64,000 bases of DNA from Ophioderma brevispina (lineage: Eukaryota; Echinodermata; Ophiuroidea; Amphilepidida; Ophiodermatidae). This document shows positions 55,080-64,000 of this stretch, piece by piece. The notes beneath the pieces are model-generated. The model searched no databases. It had not been told where the DNA came from and saw only the letters and a program-made list of their open reading frames with translations. Positions within the stretch are counted from its first letter, which is position 1, and each line of letters starts with the position of its first letter. Location of the stretch: assembly GCA_023653785.1 (NCBI GenBank), contig JAMKCH010051594.1:1-64000 (forward strand). Direction: 5' to 3'. The position numbers and the translations under genes are program-made.

Positions 55080-57500
55080 TTTTTAGTGAGTAACTATGTT
55101 GACAGCCTGACAGGACCCCCTGAAACGCATTCTTAAGTGCTGCAAAGGATGCCATTAAGGAGAGGGCCAAACAAGTTTTGTACAGGGTCAAACCTTTTTT
55201 GTAAATTGACCCATCATGTTGAAAGTGTACACATTATGTTCTAACCATAATGATTCCGACAAGGTTTTAGTTTGTACATCTAGCAAGCCTAAATTTCATC
55301 AGATGTATAATCTAACAGCAATAAAGGGTAAAAATCAGATTGTACAAAGGTTCAATTTGGATTTTGAAATGGAAAACGTCTTATTAATGGCATCACAAGA
55401 GCCAATTTCCCCTAACCTGCTACACAGGCTATAATAATAATAATAATAAAATAAAATTTTAATAAAAAAAACAACCATCATAAATAATCATAAATGTACA
55501 ATCTATTGTTTTAGCAATATTAACATATAGGATAATGCCCATATATCTCACGATGAACACGTATGTTTAATGCCACATAGAGTCGATGACGTTCAGAGAA
55601 ATGCTTAATTTGATTAAAACATCCTTGTCCAGAAATACCAGAGATAGCAGAAAATGCTATTGGCACACTACCTGTTAAATTTAGTTGTGTTCGTATTTAC
55701 TCTTTTGTGAATTTATTTAATTATTATATTGAATAATTAAACATTATCACACTCAACTAAAAATTAATTTTTGTTAGGGGAAACCGGATTTTCTCGCATC
55801 GTTTGTTATTTCACAATTTTGGAATTTTTTAAGGAAATTTGGTCCAAAATTAGAGAAAACTTGCAAATGTGTTGGGAATGCGTTTTGGGTGTAATTAAGT
55901 ATTGTGGAAGCAATTGTCATACACTGTTAATAATTTTAGCTTCGAGAAAGCTAAACTTATGAGTAGGTCACATTCTTTTCTTTTTTTTTTTTTTTCCCTT
56001 GGAATAGTCCTACATATATCTGTCTCGTCTCAAAAACTCTGAATCTGGGCATCTGTATTTTACCTTAAATCCCATAACTGTGAAAGACAATGTAATTTAC
56101 TAGTAGGAATCACCCACTAAATAACTCCCCATATAGACTTGTGTACAAAAATGACCTCTCACCAAAACGTCGACTTCTCGGCTATAAGCTACGGTGATTT
56201 CAAAAAACTGGATTTTTTTGCGGAAAGATTAGACCATACCTCTTCAAACAAAAATGAAAAAGTCATAATTAGTAAGGCCGATTTTTTGAGATACAGAGAT
56301 CGAACCCATTTGCATGTTTTGCAAAACGCGATCCACGCCTAGTTCAATCGTACTAGAAATTAAATTGCAGAGTTTCCCCCCATCCTCAGAAATTTAACAA
56401 AATGGCAACATAACAAACTCTTACCACCCAAATGGTTTGTTGACTAGTCACACATCTATTCATTTCAAATTTCATTTGAAGACCAAGTATCAACATTTTG
56501 AGACTCTTCATTTAGGGCAAGTGCATATTTGGGACGCCACCACTGTCTTCGGCACTGACGTAGTCTGCTACACACACCACAACAAAACAACGAGTTTCTT
56601 TAGTGGTGTGATTCCAGTAGCTTTTACTGCTACCAGACAAATAGTATGACATATAATAACAAGATCTTAATAATACATATTGAGGAACCCAGAATAAGAT
56701 TTATAAGAAAGCCATTATAACCAACACAAACGAAAACTCTTCAATGACCCGGAATCTGCAAAATAAGGTTTTATGTTTAAACATTTACCCACTTAAGATT
56801 TGGTGTTTCATTATAACGACCTTTGAGTGTACAAGTTGGTACTACCAAGACATAAGGTCAATGACATCAGAGAAAACACTTAACCCCATACATCGAAAAA
56901 TATGTAAAAAACACATCCGTCCTCGGACGCTTGACCGCTTTTCGCCGCGTCGCTTTTTTGAATGATAGGCCTAACACTACGTTGCTGACCTTGATGAGTC
57001 ATGTGACCTTGATATGTAACCTTGAGTCATAAAACAAATGAGGGTTTGCAGGTTAACTCCATAAACAAGATTGATTCCAATTGATCTTTCAACTTTTCAA
57101 TGAGGTCAATTTTACTTTTCATCGTCAGCCTATTTCCATTTCCAATATATTTACTTCCATGAAAACATACATCAACAGACATCAAACACACAGGAAACCC
57201 ATTTAGGAGGCCTGAAAAGACTTACCACTTCAAACATACCAAGAAATAAATACCAGAAATGGAAACTGTAGAGTGAAAGAAATAAAGATAATCCCAGAAA
57301 TTGGGAGAATCACTAATCCTCAAGATGACTTCCTAATTGCATTATTCAGGTTTCCGTGTTTTTGTACCCGTCCCTTTTACAAAAAAAAGATTATTTTATG
57401 TAATTTGGCAATTTACCTTAATAGCCATAGAAATATTCTGCACACTTTACTCGTCAAATTAACAGTGTTTAAGCTGACTTTAAGCCATACTATTAGATAG
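55080..57500. other. Several clean short ORFs, none recognised
   Basis: Plus-strand frames at 55,216-55,434 (72 aa, MLKVYTLCSNHNDSDK), 55,771-55,962, 56,139-56,342 (67 aa, MTSHQNVDFSAISYGDF inside) and 56,437-56,649 (70 aa) are uninterrupted and less repeat-like than the surroundings. None has a motif I know, and none has visible splice partners. A (TAA)n patch lies at 55,430-55,450 and a T run at 55,981-55,995. Confidence 0.3.
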
Positions 57501-57529
57501 AATTAAGCTGTGTGGATCAGGGATGCTGT

Positions 57530-57990
57530 ATTGGGATTGAGACGTGGTGTCTGAGTGAAATTGAGATGGGGATTCTGAGGTGGACGGAGAGAGCAATGAT
57601 AGCGATGTGTGGTGTGTAAGTTGATGGACACTGATTAAATACTGAGGACTGATCAGTGTTTGGTTTGGAAGAGGCGATGACCGGTTGGCGAAGGCGAATA
57701 GTGTACGTTGTAGGCAAGTGCTTTTGTTGAACGAAGGATTGTACGAGCCATTAAGGTTGTTAAGAAGGCGTTTTGAGTTCGAGGGGCAGTCGTTTCAGGA
57801 GGTATTGGACCGTCCCAAGACGACATGGAAGATCAAGTGAGGAGAGAGTAGGAGGGTTTGGGTTGAGGATGGAGGATGCACTGATCGGGTGAAATGGAAG
57901 GAAGGAGCAAGGGCGTTTGCTGCAAATTGTGAGGTGAATCCGTCCGGCCACCACCCGTTACGGGTACAAAACCGTATTTATTAAAAAAAC
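57530..57990 (+). pseudogene. LINE reverse transcriptase C-terminal end
   Basis: Plus strand with shifts: ERAMIAMCGV (57,587-57,616), GDDRLAKANSV (57,672-57,704), a region equal to the 'RRALDFEVEGQRKKGRPK' linker, RPKTTWKI (57,811-57,834), GLRMEDALI (57,860-57,886), then VNPSGHHPL and Y-to-I-K-P-D-like end (57,935-57,985). This is the last 130 residues of a LINE ORF2, and its terminus resembles the one at 63,250-63,480. The rest of the element is absent, as usual for 5'-truncated insertions. Confidence 0.7.
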
Positions 57991-58372
57991 TTTGGTAAAT
58001 CACATTTACATACAAAAATCAACAAACACTACACAAAAAGCACACCACTTTACTTTTGTGAGAATTTTTGAGATTCAATGGCGTTAGGATTAAAGTATTT
58101 CATTGCACATGCTTTACTTAATTTTAACCCTATGAGGTAATGTATGTACGATCGTAGCAATCACACCGACGTGAATGGAAAAAAAAAGTCTCTATTACTA
58201 TTACCCTGAAAATTTTGGGTCTTCAGGACAATGCAAAGTTCGGATTAATATTGTTCGGTGGACAATCATACTAGGTAGGGGCCCCGCAAACTACCGCAAT
58301 TTATTTCCGCAAACCTAAAAAAATTGAAACACTTTTGTCAATTTTAAAACAAATTAAAATAAAAACATGTCT
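57991..58372. other. No gene recognised
   Basis: AT-rich tail following the LINE end; could include its 3' UTR. Confidence 0.35.
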
Positions 58373-58451
58373 ACATAAAGGATCGAACCGGGTCACGTCA
58401 CAGGTGGACTTCCGTAAGTCCTATAGACCATACCGCTAAACCACGTAAAGG
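58373..58451 (-). repeat. tRNA-like sequence, probable SINE head
   Basis: On the minus strand: TGGTTTAGCGG (A-box-like, 58,432-58,443), the arm GGACTTACGGAAGTCC (an anticodon-stem-like hairpin) and GGTTCGATCC (B box with one base short, 58,380-58,389). The acceptor stem does not pair and the T stem is poor, so an intact tRNA gene is unlikely; a Pol III-transcribed SINE fits better. Confidence 0.5.
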
Positions 58452-58654
58452 CGGTTGACTACAAGTCTTCAGTTTTTTATACACCATTTACTCACACTCT
58501 GGATTAACATTTGTATTCATCATACCTGATTTGTCATACCTGTGATCAAACAGGACTGCAGTTGAGCGAAGACAAGGGCTGTTCTTTCACTTTCTTCACT
58601 GGCGTAAAAGGAACTATAGTCCCTGATAAAACTATAGTCCGTTAAACAATAGAA

Positions 58655-59320
58655 AAAACCCGAGTGCAATGGTTTTGGGTATCATAATTATAATAGGGCT
58701 GTTTTGATATTAGAGTGTATGGTGCGCATGGCTACAGAGTGCATAGCTCTGTATCCATTGCGCGTATGTCAAGGGTATTATGTTGATAGAGATTACTTTT
58801 GCAGGGGACTTGTTCTGGAGTTTTTTGAATTTATGCACAGGTAATTTAACAGAAGCTGATTTGATGGTTGAACTTCAATAGTTTTTTCGTTATTTATCAT
58901 GATATTACTAAAAAATCTTTTTGAAACAAAGTTTTAATAGATTATTTTTTAAATGTCACTGGACCGAGACTGCCATAGTAAACTGCATTTAGCAGTTTCA
59001 CAAATTACCGTGTTTTTGTGGGAATTCCCATGCCAAATCTGTAGCAGAGCGTGTCCTACCTCCCTGATACCCGAACCACCATTATAGGCTCAAGCTTGAG
59101 CGATTACGGTCTGTGCAACAGAGACTACAGACTGCTGCGTTTGCCCGTATTGTAGTGTAAACGGTAACGAGAGGATAGTTGGTGATCACGTGTTCAGGTA
59201 CCTGGTCACGTGTCAGGTATCCGATATCAGTTTGCTCTTCGGGGCGACCGATATATATAAAGCCGACTATGACTTATTAAGATCAAGGTCGGTACCGACC
59301 CTCTGCCCAAAGTGCTATTA

Positions 59321-59373
<53 letters not shown>

Positions 59374-59804
59374 ACAATTTACCTTTTCCCTACGTATTCA
59401 AAACCGACGTACGATGACGATAGGGTTTGTTTATTTTTCCAATGATAGGTATACGTACGTCATATATTTACCATGAAGTGGGTCCCCCGAAGCAATAATA
59501 ACCAATCAATTGCCGGTGCAGCGTCATCAAATCTTTATTTTTTTCCAAAATTGGCTGTTTATTCCCATAATAAACTCCTTTTTAAGATTCAAACTCTGTA
59601 TATTGTTCTTTAAAATTTACTATTCAATTGTCCCCGCATGAAATGTTAAAAAGTGGGTCCATAAGTCTACAAACTGAAAGCATAGTCCGAAGAGTCCCCA
59701 GGCCGGCTAATACCCTTCCGTGGACTGAATGAGCAGACGGATCCCGTGTTAGTTTTACAGGCGTAACAGCACTTGCGCGCGGCTGCGGGGGTATGCGTCT
59801 AGAA
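58655..59804 (-). repeat. 1.1-kb inverted repeat, right arm
   Basis: Reverse-complement partner of 20,267-21,370. In this orientation it reads AATGGTTTTG, the CTACAGAGTGCATAGCTCTG palindrome, GGTCACGTGTCAGGTA, GGGGCGACCGATATATATAA, then a T/A tract (59,320-59,371) absent from the other arm, ACGTACGTCAT, and the outer end GGGGGTATGCGTCTAG. Confidence 0.8.
59320..59371. repeat. T11-A40 homopolymer tract
   Basis: A T run followed directly by about 40 A, where the left arm of the inverted repeat has only GGGAAAAAAAATAG. Either expansion or an assembly artefact. Confidence 0.8.
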
Positions 59805-59989
59805 ACTAATATTGAGTAGGACACTATTTCTAGAGAGAGGGGGTCCACGCGGTGAAGACTATTGACCCTGGAAGCCATGGTCCGGGGAATAAAAACTAGC
59901 AAACCTTAAATGACAGGAGGAGATATTTTAGGATACAGAAGTTCTCTCAATTCACTGGATCGGTCGTAGACCACCTACCGATAAAGTTT

Positions 59990-60275
59990 GGGGAATATTT
60001 ATTGGACAAACAGGTGCAAAGAAGAAAACCGCAAACCTGTTTTGAACTTCTGCTATGTAATTGTTCCCCAAAGAAAACATGCTGCTTTCTGTCGTACACG
60101 ATAGAAAGCAATAAATCATCATCTTATACATAAAGACGGTGGATTCGGCTATTTCACTTCATCAGGTGTGATCTAATATACATTGATAGCATTCCAAATA
60201 TGTAAAAAACCTAGGTTGTAAAAATGGGGGCGCTTCTTCTGGAAATCTCCTCATGTCTCTTAAAAGCAGGACTGT
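59990..60275 (+). repeat. Dispersed repeat, partner of 42,205-42,525
   Basis: Matches the reverse complement of 42,205-42,525. Just outside, the phrase ATTxCTAGAxAxGGGGTxCA with AAGCCATxG occurs at 59,824-59,882 and again at 60,280-60,335, a short direct duplication. Confidence 0.7.
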
Positions 60276-62290
60276 TATTCCTAGAAAGGGGGTTCCACAT
60301 GGTGACGACGCCTTACCCTATGAAGCCATAGATTCAGAGCAAATATCATAGTCCCTTATTTAGAAGTTCGTTCATGCCGGACTACATCTAGGTGAACACC
60401 TGTATAGGTATTATGGACCTTCTACATCAATGCAGGTGTTAGACTGGGTGTAACTTGTGGCCCACTTTTTCAATAGGGGCCCATTTTAGTTTACCCACAG
60501 GGGTCCAACTTTTAAATTACTCCAATCATGTTGAAATTAATGCCATATTGTCCGTCTAGGTCACACGGAATTCCCAAAAATGTATATTTTGTCCATCTAT
60601 GACCATTGGCTTTAGAGTTATTGTGTAAAAATTCTGCTTAAAAGTTGCAAAAAAAGTCAAAACCCTTATCTCAATTTGCCCTACCTTCGTCCCCCGGTGG
60701 ACAGCCGACTTCTCAACCCCAACCAATCAAACAGTGGTGGCTTCCACTGCTTAAAACTGTTTACTGCCTGCCTCATACGCAGAAAGAAGAAGCCTCTACG
60801 ATTCTGATCCCCACTCATTCCCCCATCGCATGATTCTCTCCATAAATTCTCCTTTTCAGACTCTACCTCTACTTTTCTCACTGCGAAAGTCACTGTCCAT
60901 CACTTTTGGGTCCCTCATACAGCTGTGTACTCTTCCACCCCTTCACATCTCTCTATCATCCTTTTTCATTACCTTCACTATCTTATACATCACCAATTGT
61001 TTGGATTCTCATTCTCAACTCCCATCAAACCCTTTGCCGATCCTCATGCTTCGCCTTTCGACCACTTTCTTGCGCGCTTCTTCTTTAGCCTCTTATAACC
61101 TTACTTTATTATTCTCGTCCGTACTGTTTTTTCTCATATTCCGATAATCGCATCCTTCTTTCTCGCTAAATCGCCTTCAGTCACCTATCTCAGTCATTCC
61201 ACCACCCATGTCATCTCTCCTTCTCTCCTACCTTTGTTTTCCCACACACTTCATAATAGTAATAACATATAATCATACAGACATACTTTTATGACATTTA
61301 TAATCTCCTTTACTGCCTGTAAACCACCCTTTGCTTTAAAACCAAGTTCGAAACACCCCCAACAAATCCCATATCACACAACCGTCCTGGATACTCCCAG
61401 CGTCTCCTTCAGTCCCGGTTTATCCTTCCCCACACACCTTCCCTCCCATCCCGTCATTCTCTCTCTCAAAATGAGATAGGGCACTCATGAATGTGATCCG
61501 CAGTCTGTGATGAGAACCACATTTGCAGGCTGGCGATAGCCGCAGCCCCCATCGGGCATGTTACTAATTGAAGGCACCGACTCCTGTTCGAATATCCGGT
61601 TTAACACGCGGTCTACTTCTCCTTTTCACCGGTCGCCCCCTTTGCACGTGGCGGAGAGTTGCTTGCGCCCAGGGACTTTGGTCAGTTTCTCAGCACTGTT
61701 ACCTTATCCATCACTGTGAATTGAGGAGGCTGATCTGGTTTCTTGGGGTACTCTTCGTGCTCCAGGCCACGTATCTTCCCTTCCAGGTCCTGGTCACTCC
61801 CTGTTAAATTGTGGGAACTGCGAGTGGAGAAGTTTGGAAATGTGAAATCGGCTTCTGAGAGTAAGGGTCTGAAGGTAACCCTCTTTGCGACGACAAATTG
61901 GGCTCCGGGTGATGGGTGCGCTTGACCTCGGAGTGTGTGGTTCGTGAGTAAGTTAGACGCCATGTGGCTACTGTGTTGTGGCGACTGGCAAGATCGGTGA
62001 ACCTCAATTCAGCTGCTTTGTGAGAAATGTTGTGTAATTGCGATCCATGGGAGGATGTGGCCACACAAAGCTGAATAGATTGACCCCCTAGTTTGGCAAG
62101 AGATTTTGGTGTGGCAGAATGATTTAGAGCTGGAGGGATGGTGGAACAGAGGAAAAGTTGTGTGACTAATGGTGGAGTCCAGTTCACCGCTCGTGCCCTA
62201 GGGGATAGGTGGTGGGGTATGGATGTAGGGTGGCTGTGACAGCCTAGAGTGAGGTATGGATGGTGGAGTTTAGGGAAAAGATATCCTTTG
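60276..62290. other. Repeat-derived, pyrimidine-rich DNA
   Basis: 60,660-61,470 is pyrimidine-rich on the plus strand and gives long but meaningless open frames. 61,560-62,290 is more balanced in composition with overlapping frames on both strands. Some may be body of the LINE whose end lies at 63.4 kb, but I found no diagnostic motif. Confidence 0.35.
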
Positions 62291-62299
62291 CAGATGGAA

Positions 62300-63240
62300 A
62301 GGAAGTTGCGTTGTAGTTATAAGACTTTTGGTCAACGACTTCATGGACTTGCTGTATGGGTGAGATGACCAGACAGTGTGTGTGTCTGAGCGAAATGATT
62401 CCTTTTGGGCGAGTTCTCTGAGGAGGACAGATCGAGCAGCAATGATGAGACACGCGGTTGTGTTGTATGCGTTGTGGATATTATAGTTGCGATTGACACA
62501 AAGGACTTGGCATCCGGACCTGAGGACTTGATGCATGATGTTCGGTGGTTCGCGCCCTACGGGTTTTCCCTGCTGGTGTCCTACAGGGGCCGGTGCTCGT
62601 GTAGGGTCATCGGTTTGCCTGCGTTTGCCGTGTCTCGGGTATTTTCACCAGGCTGCCCTTTGTCGTCTTCTGGCGGGGGGGGTGGGTGTTGTTTGGTGGC
62701 CGCTTGGGGTTGTGCGGGGGTTGTGGCGAATAGTGTGTGGTTTCTTGCTTTAATGGTTTCCATTTTTTATTCATTCTCCCGAAGAAAACTATCTCTCATT
62801 TCCGTTTTACTCTCATCATCCCGTCCTCCCCTTCGCAACCTCCCGCTTTAGTTCCCCCCTGCTATGCCGCTGCGAGGCCCGCTTTGCCACGCTACTGGGT
62901 CCCCCCTTCTTCTACTCTCCCGTTTTCTGCCCCTGTCGCCTACGCCTCGTTCCTCCTGTGACCCTGGGTCGGCCCTTTCCTCGTGTATCTTCTTTTCCCT
63001 TCCGTTCCTTCCCTCTCTTTGCCTCGCTCGCGTTCCCCGCAGCATCCCCCCTTATCCCGTCTCAGCCACGGTGCTCTCATTGTAAGCCCCGGGCAGTTCG
63101 CCCCGTACTCCCCGCGCCTTGCGGACGTCCTTTCCCCTTTCTTTTCACCTTGTGTCTACAACAAGACAAGTGCGGGTCTTCCGATGTTAGTCACTGTGCC
63201 AGTATAGAGCTATCACAACGGTGTCCTTACGATTAGTGCT
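62300..63240. other. GC-richer stretch, possible LINE 5' part
   Basis: Composition changes sharply: 62,640-63,170 is rich in C and T with long overlapping frames (the longest, 148 aa at 62,405-62,851, contains a Gly run from a homopolymer). It precedes a LINE-like C-terminal end, but I see no endonuclease or reverse transcriptase motif. Confidence 0.3.
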
Positions 63241-63244
63241 CGTG

Positions 63245-63480
63245 ACTCTTGGGAGGAGGGGGGAGGGACGCTTCCAAGGACGACATGGAGAAAGCAACTT
63301 GGAGGATTAGATTTATTAGGGTGGTTTTTCGTTATGTATGATTCAATTGCCTCGCTTTCCTCCTTTGTGCTCAAAAAAAAAATAAGAAAGGAGTAAGGGC
63401 GGGTGTTGCCGGCGAATGTGATGTGAATCCCGGCCATCCACCCCCATTTTACGGGATAAAACCGGATTTAAAAAAACTTG
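63245..63480 (+). pseudogene. LINE C-terminal end, second copy
   Basis: Shifted plus-strand frames give S-K-D-D-M-E-K-A-T-W-R-I (63,270-63,305), a G-F-S-M-Y-D-S-I-like stretch (63,325-63,350), and an ending with N-P-G-H-P-P-P-F/Y-G-I-K-P-D (63,428-63,475), as at 57,935-57,985. Too short to classify the family. Confidence 0.5.
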
Positions 63481-64000
63481 GTTTTGTTAAAGTAGTAAGA
63501 AAAGTAGATTTTTTGGTAAAATTAATATTGGGATTTTTTTCGCGTTAAACCAAATACGTTTTAGTAAATGAGAAAAATTGGTAGCTTTTCTTCGACAATT
63601 TTGACAACTTCCGGTAAAATCTAGGGGGGGGGGGATATTTAGAGATCATTGCCATGGACCTCTTTAAAAACAACTAAACCAAAGTATCGGAAAAAGATGT
63701 ATTTAAATGACGTTAGATTGTCCTACTAAACCTTTTTAGGAGTGACATTGACGAAAAGGGTATGCGACGAGGATATGTGAAGGCAAGAGGGTAAAGAGTG
63801 GGGAGAACCGCTGTCCACGCCACTTTTGTCTTTGGTCTCGTTCCCGCCCTTTCTCCTTCCCTTCACTGCCCCAACCCGCGCCAGTTGAAAGGACACAATC
63901 CCACTTGGGCCACCACTCGCGTCCGTTGTCTTCCGCCCCGACAACAACACACAAAACCACACATTCGGTGCGGGGATTGGCGGTCGACTGTAATAACCTA
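63481..64000. other. Non-coding end of the window
   Basis: AT-rich to about 63,720 with a G run at 63,623-63,633. The minus-strand frames at 63,726-63,962 show no recognisable content. Confidence 0.35.

Noticed and set aside
58373..58451. Functional tRNA gene
   Set aside because: Acceptor stem does not pair, T stem is poor and loop lengths are off.
62405..62851. 148-residue open frame
   Set aside because: Glycine run from a G homopolymer, several overlapping frames on both strands, no recognisable domain.

Overview
The window is eukaryotic, intron-bearing, AT-rich and packed with repeats. It most likely comes from a marine invertebrate with a giant titin/twitchin-like muscle gene; I cannot name the species. 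Almost every recognisable protein is broken by single-base insertions or deletions. The two halves of a 2-kb tandem duplication differ mainly by the same kind of small indel. This looks like a noisy long-read assembly, so 'broken gene' below often means 'sequence too noisy to tell'.

Layout. 1-1.9 kb: 5' end (LTR, tRNA-Pro-like primer site, gag) of an LTR retroelement on the minus strand, cut by the window edge. 3.2 and 11.5 kb: two phase-1 exons of about 300 bp on the plus strand, each encoding one complete fibronectin type III domain of a titin-like protein. The intron after the first recurs, split, at 34.8-36.7 kb. Between them lie LINE fragments, a TA-flanked long-TIR transposon and a hairpin. 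12.6-13.1 kb: remnant of a protein-primed family B DNA polymerase of Maverick/Polinton type. 13-20 kb: MITEs, minisatellites and polypurine DNA.

20.3-33.6 kb is the most interesting part. One arm of a 1.1-kb inverted repeat is followed by a compact block of about 15 closely packed, intronless genes resembling a Maverick/Polinton/adintovirus-type integrated virus. It has a retroviral-type DD35E integrase at the right end, a penton-like minor capsid protein, a fibre-like protein with repeated VNKGYVD-type motifs, a large capsid-sized gene, several small membrane proteins, and short hairpins with A/T flanks at gene ends. Three times the same module appears: plus-strand gene, hairpin, tiny minus-strand membrane ORF. 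No packaging ATPase, protease or full polymerase could be recognised. The second arm of the inverted repeat lies at 58.7-59.8 kb, leaving it open whether both arms bound one 39-kb nested element.

33.6-64 kb is mostly repeats: more MITEs, a LINE reverse transcriptase (37.4-38.7 kb), a head-to-head palindrome of two copies of a PIN/FEN1-like nuclease ORF (45.5-49.7 kb), a 2-kb tandem duplication carrying 45-bp minisatellites and (TAC)n arrays (51.1-55.0 kb), LINE 3' ends (57.5 and 63.3 kb) and a tRNA-like SINE head at 58.4 kb. No rRNA, intact tRNA or CRISPR array was seen.
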